A stretch of 64,000 nucleotides of DNA, from contig JAHQRK010000020.1 of assembly GCA_019828595.1 (NCBI GenBank), positions 620,001 to 684,000 on the forward strand. The letters run 5' to 3'. The stretch is from Aphanomyces cochlioides (Eukaryota; Oomycota; Saprolegniomycetes; Saprolegniales; Verrucalvaceae). Of this stretch, positions 11,226 through 23,265 are shown piece by piece. Numbering within the stretch: position 1 is the first letter of the stretch; each line of letters starts with the position of its first letter. The notes beneath the pieces are model-generated. The model did not search any database. It saw only the letters and a list, made by a program, of their open reading frames with translations, and was not told where the DNA came from. The translations under genes were made by a program, and so were the position numbers.

Positions 11226-11973
11226 CTTTCAAAATGGAAAAGCACCCCTCGCTGTTCTTTTTAATTGCATACTTTCCTTCTGACAGTCTCGATAATAATA
11301 TTCCAAGAAAATCGTCATGGTGACATTGGATTGGCTGAAAAATTAATTTGATGCCATTTGATTGGATGAATCTCAATAAATCAGAACGAATTGAGGTGTT
11401 TGATTGGCTAATGTATGATTTATTTAATGAGAGTGTCATTGACGACAAGGAAACCAAGCACGAACAACAACAGTCAAGTCAACCAATACACTGTACTACT
11501 TCAAATTCCGTCGATGAAAATACTACAGCAAATAATTAGAATTGAGTGGCTCCCAGTGGACGGCGCCCATGGATGAATCGACCGATTTTATCCTGGATAA
11601 AAAGGTGATAGAGTCTGAAATCCAGTGGCAATTGTCCATTGAAAATAGGAGAAAACGCAATATTTATTTCATTGGATGATTATTTATTTATTTTTGAATT
11701 GTTTGATTGGCTGAAACTCATTTCTTAGATAGCTTCAGTGAAAACGAGTTTGCGCCAACGCCGCACGATGCGGACGGCGTCGGCGCGCTGGCTGAGCGAT
11801 CATTTCGGGACGGCGCTGGAAGCGAGACGTCGCCGAGGGAGAATATATGCCCATTGTATCAAAGCCCCTTCGTTTTCCCGCCTTGGAAGTCTCATGGCGA
11901 TCAAGTCGATTGGACGCATTGGTGCATTTCATGTCCGAGCTGCAGTGCCGCCTCCTGCACGACGTCCATACCA
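11226..11973. other. Intergenic, AT-rich, several ATTGG elements
   Basis: Holds the promoter side of the phosphatase gene and the 3' side of the coiled-coil gene. The element ATTGG (CCAAT on the other strand) occurs at least five times (near 11327, 11359, 11403, 11671 and 11706), twice as GATTGGCTGA. A weak open frame on the minus strand (11735-11980) is Arg-rich and not convincing. Confidence 0.5.
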
Positions 11974-13086
11974 CTAACAAGCAGCCACTTGCATTATAAC
12001 ATTACTGTCTTCTATCGACAGCTCGTGCCATGTGGACAATAAGACGTCTATCTCGCGCAATGTGTCGTCTTCGTCTTCTATCCTCCACACAAACGAGGAT
12101 GCATCTTCAGCAGTCAACGCAGCAACAAACCTCCGCGAGTCTTCGTGCATCCGCTGGTCGAGGTCGTTCAGCCACGCCAAGCTGTCTTGATGTCTCTGAA
12201 TCTGTCGCTCTGCCCATGTATCGATCCAAGCAAGAGGATCTTTCATGTCGATCTTGTCCAGCGAATCGCCCAGACATGCTAGACTCCTCCGTCGACATTG
12301 TGGCGTTTCTGGAGTCGTCTCGTCGACGAAAACACTCTGTGAGACGGCGCGGATCTTCTGGAGGACCTTCAATTCGTCCATCCGCGCTTCTCTCTCTTTG
12401 GTTTGGTTGCTCTGGGCGATCTCGCGGACGAGATTGTACTCCATCTCGAGACGTTCTTGCCACATGCACCGTGTGCTCGAGTCCGCTTGCTTGGCTTGTT
12501 CCTTCCAAGCGTGCAGAGCTGCATAGCAGTCGTCCAGTTGACTCTCCATGTCGCGGTAAGCTTGCTGAAGCTGTCTGAGGCGGTCTTGCTGTTTCGTCCA
12601 CGCATCTTCCCGGTCGATCATGTTGTGGCGATATTCATCCTGGATTCGCGTCATATCCCGGCGCAACTGTTCATTTTCCAAAGTGGTGTGCGTCAACTTA
12701 TCAAGTTGGTCCCTGTTGGTCTCTTCCGCCGCTTGGAGTTGTGCACGGAGCGATGCATTCGTCGCGCGTTCCGCAGCGAGCATCTCTTCGAGATCGAGCA
12801 TGCGTTCCGTCTTGGCTTTCAATTCGCGTTCGACGCTTGGCAACCGATCCGAGATCATGAGAAAGGTATCTTCGTCGTCGGTCGATTCCGCGCGCGCTTT
12901 GGATCGCGGCAAGTTTCGTTTCTTGGCTGTCTTATTGAGTGTCATGATCTGTCGTGGGAACAAACACGAGTCGGAATCGCTCGTATCGTCCGATGTATTC
13001 GAAATCGAGCGGGAAAACTTGGGCTGGCGCGGCGGCGACGCGTATTGCGTTGGCTGGCGCAGTTTGGATGGCGCGGGAGGACCCAT
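11974..13086 (-). CDS. Coiled-coil protein of unknown function
   Basis: Single-exon frame of 370 residues. The N-terminal 70 residues are Ser/Pro/Arg-rich and probably disordered (SRSISNTSDDTSDSDS). Residues about 80-250 are a long coiled coil with heptad-like spacing (MLDLEEMLAAERATNASL, ENEQLRRDMTRIQDEYRH). The C-terminal third is acidic and helical with several Trp residues. No enzyme motif is visible. It lies head to head with the TPR gene across about 500 bases, so the two may share a promoter region. Candidates are centrosomal, basal-body or cytoskeletal scaffold proteins, but this is only inferred from composition. A short 3' exon cannot be excluded, since the frame just beyond the stop is open. 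Confidence 0.75.
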   Translation of the reverse strand: MGPPAPSKLRQPTQYASPPRQPKFSRSISNTSDDTSDSDSCLFPRQIMTLNKTAKKRNLPRSKARAESTDDEDTFLMISDRLPSVERELKAKTERMLDLEEMLAAERATNASLRAQLQAAEETNRDQLDKLTHTTLENEQLRRDMTRIQDEYRHNMIDREDAWTKQQDRLRQLQQAYRDMESQLDDCYAALHAWKEQAKQADSSTRCMWQERLEMEYNLVREIAQSNQTKEREARMDELKVLQKIRAVSQSVFVDETTPETPQCRRRSLACLGDSLDKIDMKDPLAWIDTWAERQIQRHQDSLAWLNDLDQRMHEDSRRFVAALTAEDASSFVWRIEDEDDTLREIDVLLSTWHELSIEDSNVIMQVAAC

Positions 13087-13590
13087 GCGATGAAATCTGT
13101 GGAGAGAATTCGATTGTGTGACTCGCTCGCGCTTGTGCCTTCTGGCAACTGGTCACCAGAGAATTAGTACACATTGAAACCTTAATTTTGATTGGTCGAA
13201 TCTGTAACAGCTTTTTTGTTTCTGTGTGATGGAACGGACGAAAATTCACGTCTGCCATCGTGACACTCGACTTTGGTCAAGTGCAGCGCGGTCAAACCTG
13301 CGTGGCCTTGGCGGCTTCGACGCTCCTAGGCTTGTATAAATATGAACTTGGACTTTGAGCCCGGTTGGACGCTCTAGAGAGCACTCCTCGGTACAAACAA
13401 TGGCCAGAAAGTGTGTGGGCTGGATCATGCAAGAGCAGAGAACAATCCCCCGACCATGATGAATTGCACGAACAAACACGCGACGCCGACAAGCACATCC
13501 CGACGCACGCTTCGATCATATCGCAACGACCGCGACAACAACAATTAGATATGCAACGGTACTGTGTAGTAACGGCTCGCGATATCTGGC
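13087..13590. other. Divergent promoter region
   Basis: About 500 bases between two genes transcribed away from each other. It contains a GATTGG (CCAAT-type) element near 13190. No gene is supported in it. Confidence 0.5.
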
Positions 13591-15419
13591 ATGATATCGT
13601 CAGACCTGTCCAGAGTTGTGGAGACGCCAGCGTTTCCAGACGTCGACGCTCTGGATGCAAAGGTTGCACAGTATATCAAACAACATCGAGTGTTTGAAGC
13701 TCTCGTATGCTGGGAACGCGCACTCTTCCTACGACAGCACTACTTGGGCTTTGAAAGGTCGGTGGCGCATGTTGCAAACTCGTTGACTTTCTATGCTCTC
13801 TCTAGCCAGCAAGTATGGGCACAAGCACGGGCCATGTGTGAGTTTTGTGCAGTTGAAGCTGCGGTAGCGTTGCAAACGAATGATTTAGAATCTGCGCGAC
13901 GGTTGCTCCGAAAAGCCGAAGCGCTCTCGACCGAGAACGATCTCCTCCGAGTCAATATCTTGAATCATTGGGCCACGTATTACACCCGAGTCAAGAAACC
14001 GCGCAGTGCATATGAATGCCTCAAGAAAGCCATGGCGATCGACCGTCAATTTGTTAGTGCCATTGACAATCTCTTCTCTCATCTACTGCCCATACGTAGC
14101 CCAGCAAAACCAAAGCGGAAACGCGGCTGAATGCCTGCGTGATTCAATCGCAACTAGGACTTCATGACAAGGCATTGATCCTAGCCCAAGCGGCGCTTCT
14201 GATCTTGAACGATATCCCAGAGCCTGATGAAGCTACGTTTCTCGCACAGGCCGTGGCGCATCACAACATTGGTGTCGAGGAAGAATTCCTTCATAAAACA
14301 GCGCAGAGTCTCCTCTCCTATCGTCGGGCTGTCAATATTGCGAGCACTCATTGTGGTGCCGATCATCCTCTGACCATCCAGCTCTCTCAAACGCTGGCAG
14401 CTGCGCAATCTGATGCGTCGTCGCCGAAGAAATCACGAACTCTCAGCGAAAATACGACATATGCCAAAGCAGCCTACAGTCCCCACCGAGGGGCGAAAGC
14501 TGTGCCCAAAGCAATCAAGAAAGCATACGGCATTCAGGATGATAAGAATGACTTCGAAAATATCATGAAGCCCAACAAGGCGATCGATATGGGCCAGTTT
14601 GAGGACAAAGCACTCGCTGACCATTTTGATTTCCCAGCCGACACCAAAGACGTGAGATCTTTGGCAAAAGATGAAGAGGAGTCGAAACTTACACTGGCCA
14701 CAGATGTGCCAATGCTGACCCCGCGACGGCAAGAGGAAGATCAGTCGATGGGCAGTGACGGTGACATAAATTCCAAGACAACAAGTCCAGAGGAAAGTAA
14801 AATTGGAGAGAGTGAACTGGGCCATAGTGCACCTGAACAAGCTGCAGCTGACGAAGAGAGAACGAAAGCAACAGTTGAGAATAATGAAGCGAACGAGAAA
14901 GCCGAGGCAAAGGAGATGGGTGATGCGAAGGAAACAGTGGAAACAGAAACCAAAGAATATGCTGAAGAGGCAGGGGACAAGCAGGCTAACGACCGAGCTG
15001 AAAGCAATGAAGATGATGAAGCTACAGAGAACATCCGAGCTCAAGAAGCTGCTGATGAAGAATACAGTGGAGTGGCCGAGGCGAAGGACGATGACGAAGG
15101 TGACGAAGACACTAATGTGCATGTTGACGCTGAAGATGACTTTGGGGACGACCATGCAAATGGTGGAACTGAGAGTGAGGAAGGTGAAGAAGTCACAAAG
15201 GAAGCTGGAGCTCAAGAAGATGCTGAGGCTAAAGAAAATGCCGACGACAATGAAGAAGTTCGATCTCAAAGCAATGACGACGCAAAGGCAAATGCAGTTG
15301 CAAATATTGGAGTCGAGGAGAAAGAAGCATCAGAGGGTGACGAAGAGGCTCAGTCAAATGACAAAGATTGCGCCCATGAGGACACCAAAGCTTTGGATGA
15401 TGGAGATGGCGATAACTAA
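13591..15419 (+). CDS. TPR-type protein with long acidic C-terminal tail
   Basis: Two exons, 13591-14052 and 14100-15419, split by a 47-base intron (GTTAGT..CGTAG). Joined they give 593 residues. Residues about 20-270 form helix pairs typical of tetratricopeptide repeats, for example VFEALVCWERALFLRQHY, SARRLLRKAEALS, SAYECLKKAMAIDRQF, KALILAQAALLILND and TAQSLLSYRRAVNIA, spaced as in TPR proteins with 8-Ala/20-Ala packing. From about residue 380 to the end the chain is made mostly of Glu, Asp and Ala, with no predicted fold. The TPR part suggests a protein-protein interaction role. The acidic tail is of unknown use and might bind basic partners such as histones or tubulin tails (inference). 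No specific orthologue is recognised. Confidence 0.8.
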
Positions 15420-15749
15420 AGACGAGCACTTCATGAAGGCTGCTCTTCTCGCCATGACTTGGGAAAACTCTTGCGAACTGCTCAACGCTCCCAGTATTCC
15501 CCAGACTTTCAAAATCTGAAAGAGGCGAGTCCACATTGGATTACCAGTCTCTATCACGTAACATCTTGTTGCCGAGGCCGATATCCTAGCAGTCAAACAT
15601 TATACTTCAGCATGTATCAAAACTATTTGAGATTGAGAGAAGTTTGCGAAACGCTTCCATGGCTTGCTATTCCTTGTGCTGGTCGGGACTCTGTAGATCT
15701 TTGCCAACTGAGGCAGCCTCTTGCTATTGTATAAGGACTCTCATTAAGA

Positions 15750-16118
15750 TCAGAGCACTCGACAGCCAACTTGGTCACATTCTTGGCCAATTCCCTCAAA
15801 CTCGCAATCACGAACCGCCATGTCCGCCCGTGAGCCACAAGTCGAGCGGATGGTTTGCAGGGAGTAAAAGAAATTGTCGATGACCTTGTGGTGCAGCGTG
15901 ATGTGGCCAAACTGCTGGCGGGTCAAATCACAAAAGTTTGGATCGAAAACGTCAGTGGTTGGAGCAGCTACATTCGCGGTGTAAGTGGGCGACGCCGAGA
16001 GCTGCGATATTAATAGCACACACGCGCGAGCAGCCTTCCTGTCAAAACTCCCAACGAATGGTAGTTTACTCTGCGCCAGGAACAAGCTGCAGCGATGAAT
16101 CCAATGGAGAAGAAGCAT
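15750..16118 (-). CDS. Uncertain small open frame, Cys-containing
   Basis: A frame of 122 codons whose middle part (TDVFDPNFCDLTRQQFGH, then HHKVIDNFFYSLQTIR, then five more Cys) has the composition of a secreted or degenerate extracellular protein rather than random translation. The start has a hydrophobic stretch but no clear signal peptide in frame. It may be the 3' exon of a decayed gene. No family is recognised. Confidence 0.25.
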   Translation of the reverse strand: MLLLHWIHRCSLFLAQSKLPFVGSFDRKAARACVLLISQLSASPTYTANVAAPTTDVFDPNFCDLTRQQFGHITLHHKVIDNFFYSLQTIRSTCGSRADMAVRDCEFEGIGQECDQVGCRVL

Positions 16119-16703
16119 CTCGAGTGTACAAAGACGATGGACTAGACGGCATTTTCCTTGGATTGTTCTCGATTTTCCAACAAGGCGGCATTTTCAAGAG
16201 GAGATGCAATGCTGTCGTGTCAACTTTTTGATGGAGAACTTGTAGCCTCCGCGGCCAAAGCTTGATTTGGCAACGCGACGATCCAAGATGCACTTTGCAA
16301 GGTTTTCACAAGGCTCCGGCTAGATGACTAGCCGTAATGACGACCATGAGCTTCAATTGTTTGGAATCGTACGAAGATCGCAAAGACCGTGTCATTGCAT
16401 TCAAATGAAATTACCGCCATAAATGAAACGTTTCGCCCATATTGATGAGCAACCACTATGGAGCTACTGTAGGTGAGTTGTCCTGGCTTGGCCCTTAGGT
16501 GCGGATATCTTGTCCTTGCTTTTGATTTCTCTGTATCGAATCACTGACGTCAAGAAGAAATTGCTTGGCATCTTGGCTCAAGATTGGACTGCAAAGTGGA
16601 TTCAAAAGTAATTTATTTGCAGGTGTTATATTGTGCTTTTGATACAAAATTGTGAGGAACGGTTTGAATCGACCGAGGTTTCGAATCGATTCCGAATCGA
16701 ACG

Positions 16704-16758
16704 GGCTTCTCTGATTGGCTAGAATTAAAAATTAAAAAATTTCAGCCAATCAGAAGCG
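16704..16758. repeat. Hairpin with CCAAT-type arms
   Basis: The left arm gcttctctgattggct (16705-16720) and the right arm agccaatcagaagc (16744-16757) are reverse complements apart from a two-base gap. They enclose an A/T-only loop of about 20 bases. Similar GATTGGCTGA / TCAGCCAA motifs occur near 11330, 11705 and 35930. It could be a relic of a small inverted-repeat element. Confidence 0.6.
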
Positions 16759-17316
16759 ATCAGCCACCTGACTCACGCAAAACACACACTGACACACACC
16801 ACTTCAGTATTATGAAATAGAAATTCGCTTTTTGGTCAAAACCACAAATTTGGTTGAAAATGACAATATGTAAAGAACGAATTGAATGCATTAACGCATG
16901 CGGCAAAATTTGCGAAGCGATGGCGCCGCCCACCCTTTTTTTTGGAAGGATGAAATGCCAAAACGTTGCTCCATCCAAGGTGATTCAATATCTTGCACCA
17001 AGACAGCACCGTGCCATGAATACATGAATAATGTGACGGATAAATAAAATGAAAAGGAGAGAAAGCATTGTAGTACCCACTCAGTCGTGTTTTGACGATT
17101 AGAATTGAAAGGTCGATGAAATGCGAAACTGTTTACATCTAAATATTTAGCCACCAGTAAAAATACAGCATGAACTCGAATGCGAGGCCTTTCATGGTAT
17201 CTACGGTTTCAATTACTGTGACCCTTCATATCCACGTCAGTGGCCTTTGAAGCAATTTGTCATTCTCCATCCAAAAATAGTGAAGTGGTCGAAAACTCGT
17301 CATTTCCGTTATTGTC

Positions 17317-20300
17317 ATGAAGCCCCCGTGGCTCACGTACTGTTCGAAGCTTGGATACCTCTACGCAATCGTAAGTCTGGGCTTCAGTATTGCCTACGTG
17401 TTCATATTCACCGAGTATACTACCAACGACCACTTTTGGCCAAACTTTAACTCAACAGGAGGCTACACGTTCTTGGCTGATGTCATCAATGCCAAGCTGC
17501 GCCTGGGTGAACTCGGCGAATTTGACATTTTTTCGGAGGCTATTCTCAAGGACTATTCGCTACCGAAAACATATATCGATATTCGCTTGTCAGCGACAAG
17601 GCGTGCTTTGACTCATTCTGTGTCCTTTGAGATGGCAGTGGCTGCGTATCGAGCCAATACCATGTTCGAAAATGCGAATACCATGGCGCCTTACTGCTGG
17701 GTTGATTTTGGTCATCAGTATGAAATGGCTCATACGGCAAAACGACAGCTCAGATGTGCCACGAAGCTATTTGACAATGCGGCTGCTCATATGGAATCTC
17801 TTCTTCGCAATACGCGACTTAGTGACCTCATGCAATCGGTGTATGGTATTCAAATCAATCAAACTATCTTGACTGCTGTGTTGACATTGCCTGGTGGCAC
17901 TACGTGGGTAGCGAATTTGATGAAATTGATGGACGATGATTGGGGATCAATACCTGATGAAGTTGCTTACTGGCGTCGCCAAGGAACTACCTATTTTGCA
18001 ATTCAATATCAAAACCGATTCCAGACTGGCAACCTGAACCGAATTGATATTATCAATGCACTTGGCATCACTCGATCAGTCGAAGTTTATCCCTTTGGTC
18101 AACTCGGTATGTTAACACTGGATGGTGGAACGACATGTCCAAATGCATTTCAATCGGAGCCAATATGCTTCGCAACACAAGCCAGTCGATCGAAGCTCTG
18201 GGTCGGAACTGGGACACGATTTACACTACCACGACTGTTGGTGGGGATATTGTCCGTGCCTACGTTGGTCCATTCATGACGTGGGATACTAAGGTGCCTT
18301 CCCCTCCTTCATCTCTACTGAAAATGCTTGCGAACTTTCACACTCAATTTACGATCTCTTACGTTCCGACATATCGTTCAGTAGTGCCTATCAAGATATC
18401 TTTGAAAGTGACGTTGACGTTGTGCCATCGAATTGGGGAGGACAAGGCATGCTACACTATGGAGGAAATCCCATGTGTTCTCTCATTACTCAACCCAAGA
18501 CGTATGTTCAAATGCCATTTAGTTTTGACGACGCCTGTCAAAGACAAGACCGGCTAGCAATCTTATTTGCCCGTACTGCTACCTTATTCTCGATGTGGAT
18601 ATCACAACCGCAAACATCATCGACTATTGCGACCATTTGCAACCTCAGCCTCTTGAATGCAATTACATGCAATAGTATCCTTACGAGCACAATGCCTCTC
18701 GTATCGAAGCTCACTACCCCCGACGGCGTATCATCGGTTGTCCAAGACCTCCAGTCCCTAAATCTTCTCTTTGTGCAATTAGCGTCACGAAATTCAAGCA
18801 AGGTGCTTCTTACACAACCGATCATTCCGAATAGTGGTGATCCATGGTCACCTTTTGGATGGATGACGCTCTACGACTGGGTTGATGGAACTCGAGAAGC
18901 TTATGCGTTTGAAGGGGATGCAGGAAGTCTTTCCTTGATGTCTGCTCGCAGCGCCAATTTACCAGTGGCAAGCAATCCTTTGGAGTTGCCGCGCACAGCT
19001 TGTGTCCCTGTATTTGACAGTAGTTCTGGGTGCGGTGACGATCTTGTTGCTAGCATACTCAGCGATCAGTCAACATCAAAGCGATGGACGCAACTTTTTT
19101 CAAATTAATCGCGTCGTTGGCAGTGTCTGGGCAGGCCGTCCTTTGCTGTTTCTACGAGGCACCACAGCCATTCTTGTATTAAGTACCTCTCCAGCTACTT
19201 TGACGAGTGTCAACCAAGTTACATACTTTGAAAACGTTGTACGCCATTGGATCATCCGGCTTATTCTTTCAGGCGAGTCGCTGTGGGTTTCATATGCGAG
19301 GAACGATGCATTCTTGCCTATCACTCAACAATACTCGAGAATCTACACACCATTGCACAGTCTACTTTGGTTCGTCGCAGTATTTGCCCTTGATACGGTT
19401 GCTCCAGTTCAGGCCCGCGCCATGTGGCTCAAAATTGCTAGGTAAGAACATTTCGACGGGGCGTTGTGTGTTCTGGAAGTGTAATTGAGATCGGTAGCTT
19501 CAACCGTGTTGTCCTTTTGTTTGGAGTGCATGGAGCTACTTTAGCAGTATCTATCGCTATGGTTTTGGCATGGGCTCGGTGCTCTCACAAAAAATATGGT
19601 CCCCGAAAACATGAAGTGGCAGTTCCTAAGCTTATTCCAGCGCCTTCAGAAAGCTATTTATTGTCCTCGTGGGGATTGACTTGGCAGTCGGACTCAACCA
19701 TTTGCATCATGTCTGGTATCCTGCCCACTCGTTCATTTCTCTTCGACTTCAAAACATGGACGTTAATATCGTTAATATCGCGGTTGAATACCCCAGTAGT
19801 GCCTGGTGATTCCAATCATGAAAAGATCCCTTCAAATGACCAATGTAAGGCGCCAAAGTTTCTGCGACATCATGTCCTCTTTGGATATCTTACCTTGCTC
19901 TTTATGGCAGGATCCATCGGTGGTGGATATACTATTATTCAGCTCACCAAGTCAGCCATGACAAAAATACTTGTGGTCTTCTTTTAATGCATCCACGCAA
20001 GTCTTCTTGAGCAATTGGTTCAACCTCAACCTCCAAGTTATGAGCTTAGCTACCCATCTTGAGCTCACGCCGGACAAGTACGGCTATCTTGCAACTTCGA
20101 CAAACACATCTGCGTTGGCGATCTTATCATCTCCTCTTTAGCTAATGCAGTTCAAGATGAGTCAAACAGCTTGAGAAATGTTATCCAGGGACTGCGACAA
20201 ACGGACGGATGCCAAGTTCCCTGGATCATGACGACATATTGCTATGTGGATTTTGGCGGAACATGGGAAATGGCTGCAACGCAGAAGCTACAAGACAAAT

Positions 20301-22472
20301 GCTCGACCAGTAAGTCCAATGGTGCTGTCTATCTCGAGTCAATTCTTCGAAATGTGGATGTACAAACATTTAGTGCTTGTTGGGGTGCTTCATAAGAAGT
20401 TGGTGTATTTTCTTTCCTCAAATCCTCCAATGATGGAATAGCGTGGCTCTCAAAAACTTGGACCCAGCAGTCACGATTATCGATTGACAAGGAGGCTGAG
20501 TACTGGACTAATAACATTATCGTGTATACTACTCAGTGGCAAAATTACAAATCTCTCGGTGTTACCGAAACATTCTCGATTCAAAATGCATTTGGATTCG
20601 ACTTCCCATTGACTTTGAAGTATTCAAATGGATCTTATCAATTTAACGTCGTGACATCCTTCAAGATGCAAATGCCTCTAGCAAGTCTACTCAGCAGTAT
20701 TACTTTAAACTCTAGCGTCGTAAGTGGTCAAAGCCTCCTTCGAACCAGTTCAAACTTTGCTTTTCGGAATATAACACCAGAATCTGTGCTGATTAGTGGG
20801 GGATACTTAACGTCTCCTTGGGGTCCTGGTCTTGCATCCGTCCGTAGCTCGTTGGGACCGTTTGGGACAGTGATGATGAAGCGCATATCCTGTCCACCAT
20901 CGCTGAAAGGTTTGTTCCAAAATATCAGCTATGAGATATCTCGGTTGTTAAGCTCTAGCGCCGAAGTGCAGAACGCATTTTGGCCTTTATACAATCAATT
21001 CAGTATTAATCCCCGTCCAAGAGCATGGGGAGGCGTGAGCTTAGGAGGTGGAGATATCATGTGCGATGTCGTTGTCGCTGCTACCACTGGAACTGCTCCA
21101 TGCGTACATTTTAGCTCAGCTGGTTCCTGTGCAGTGAACGGAGCTGAGTTTATTCCAGGCGATACGAAATTATTCATGACAGGCTTGGTGGCTGTGAACT
21201 CGACGGTCAATATTACAACGTTGTATAAAATGGATGGGAAGTACGAAGGTTGCGCTTGAAACCAATGTACCATTTCTCAAGAAATATTTGGCCCCTGACC
21301 GAGCTAATTTATTGTTCGCTCAAGCTCAGCAAGTGAAGGCTGACGTGTGGAACAACTTTAAGGTTTCGATGCTGCGATTTTTACGACGGGGCTCAATCAT
21401 CACACTTTCGAACCTGCGAATATTTGATCCATCGGAAGCTGATTTCGAATTCTTCTTTTGGATTTATCTGTTTAATTGGGCCCAGGGAGTGCGCGAAGTT
21501 GTATCTTTCCAAGGTGAAAATAGCACAATCACAGCGATTTCAACTAATAGGCCATTCATTGAAACCCAACCCAATCCGACCGAAGTGCCATCCAACTTGG
21601 CATATTTGTTGTCCTTGCTGATGCAATATATCACTTCGGTTCTCCTTTGTGTGGGTGGCGTGGTCTTCATTTATATTCTTGGACTTGGTGGTCATGTGGA
21701 AGCTATGAATATCATATCTTTTAGTCGTGTTGGCTCTTTGGTCTGGATTGGTCGTCCGTTCATCTTTGTTCGAGCACTCGCCGCAATTGCTCTCTTGTCC
21801 ACAGCAACCCTTACACTTGAGCGACCTCTATCGGGTCTCATTTCTCAATTGGATGCCTCCGCGACACCTTGGTACACAGTCATTCTTGCTGCTGGTGAGC
21901 TCAATTGGATGGTCTATGTAGTGAACGATATCTTCTCAGTCTTTACCCAACAGTATACTCCCGGATATGCTCTGACGAGTGCAATATTGGTGTGGATAGC
22001 ATCCGCAATATGGTCTTTCGTATCACCTCCAATCGCTACGGCTACAATTTCAAGGACTTGCTCTGTTGTGCAAGTGGACTTTCAATTGGAATGCCAGAGC
22101 GGCACAGTTTACATTGGCAGTGCCCTACAATTCTTTAGTTTGTATGGATTGGTTTTGGGACTTTGCTTTTTCTCTTATCTTTTGGAGAGATTGTTGCGAC
22201 CTCACGGAGCCCCACCGACTACATCATCTCTACTGCTCTACGCAGCTGCACGGCATGATTTCGATTTGTCAAAATGGCAGTACATGGACTCGTGGCACAT
22301 CGATACAGCGTCGGGTGTGCTCACTGGTCTTTTGACTGTTCAAATTCGAAGAACACATTACATTTTCGATACCAAGACGTGGCGCCTGTATATATCCGCT
22401 TGTAATCATGAGACTGAAAATGATCATTTGATTCCAAAACATATAAAAAACTCCCTACCTCTTCGTCTATGA
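17317..22472 (+). pseudogene. Copy A of a large two-half multi-pass membrane protein family
   Basis: Family not recognised. The order read across the copy is: N-terminal membrane segment (LYAIVSLGFSIAYVFIF), an extracellular-type domain with TEYTTNDHFW and YCWVDFGHQYEMA, the motif SPFGWMTLYDWVDGTREA, membrane segments around GSVWAGRPLLFLRG, then a second half that repeats this order (YCYVDFGGTWEMA, then YLFNWAQGVREV, then GSLVWIGRPFIFVRA). It is broken. The first frame (17317-18279) is lost after an insertion-like stretch near 18065. Further shifts occur near 18350, 19015, 19430, 19975 and 20150, an in-frame TAA at 20393, and a shift near 21235. The last 412 codons (21234-22472) are open. Many N-x-S/T sites in the non-membrane parts fit a glycosylated outer face (inference). 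Confidence 0.75.
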
Positions 22473-23125
22473 CGATAAACCGTTTCTCAACTGTTTGCCG
22501 CCTCGCACAGACGTACAAACGACATCCCTTGATCTCATCTTCATGTACTGCACAATGAAGTCAGTGCATCCTGTCAAATGAATTTTTTAAGACTTCCTTA
22601 GAGAAAGCTCAGTATGGAAGCAGTCGTAATAAAATCATCCAGTAAACTGTGACACGTCCAGCTCAACATTGACATGGTACTATTTACACAAAGGAAGAGA
22701 TGTCATAGCGTCACTTCTGTCGATTGACAGAAGGATTGTGCTGTAGTTTCCCAGTATGACAAAAATAAACTCAACAGTTTTCACCTGTCGACATCAGATA
22801 GCCGAGCGAGTACTTATTTCATTGAAAACTATTTATCCATTCATAAGAAAGAGTTGCTCGATGTTTGTCCTTCCTTGCCTGGAGTTGTAACAAGAGTTGT
22901 CAGTTTGGTTATGAAGGTTCTCGACAGTGCGATCTGATGCTGTCTTGGGTAAGCCTTAACCATGTATTCCGCTTTTGCGAAATTTGAAGTAGGTAGGCCA
23001 TCGAAACACTTCGGTGGCCAGATCAATTCTTGTCATAGAGGAACTTGTGTCATTTGTGAGAATAAGCTTTTGCCTCCATTCGAAATGATTTCATCGCAGA
23101 GCGCTCACAGAAATACCCACACGTA

Positions 23126-23265
23126 ATGTCCAAATTCGAGGAGCGCATTACATATTCGATACCAAGACGTGGCGAATGTATACCTCTGAAGCATCCACTG
23201 CTGAGATGGAAAAGGATCCTTTGATCCCAAGGCATGTTAGGAACTCCCTGCCACTTGGCGAATGA
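23126..23265 (+). pseudogene. Copy A', C-terminal remnant of the membrane protein family
   Basis: Translates to a piece closely matching the end of copy A: HYIFDTKTWRMY, then DPLIPRHVRNSLPLGE before a TGA. Copy A has HYIFDTKTWRLY and LIPKHIKNSLPLRL. It shows that a tandem second copy once stood here and has been lost except for its last 45 codons or so. Confidence 0.8.

Larger units (their letters stand above)
15420..17316. other. Long intergenic region, no certain gene
   Basis: Nearly 1.9 kb without a supported gene. One minus-strand open frame (15750-16118) is listed apart. A hairpin with GATTGGCT arms lies at 16704-16758. The DNA right before 17317 should hold the promoter of the first membrane-family copy, if that copy is transcribed. 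Confidence 0.5.

Noticed and set aside
12403..13167. Plus-strand open frame of 254 codons
   Set aside because: Shadow of the coiled-coil gene on the minus strand; the translation has no domain and the opposite frame has clear heptads.
14433..15269. Long minus-strand open frame (278 codons), hydrophobic and Phe/Ser/Leu-rich
   Set aside because: It is the reverse strand of the acidic GA-rich tail of the TPR gene, whose codons give Phe, Leu and Ser on the other strand. No start context, splice pattern or domain.
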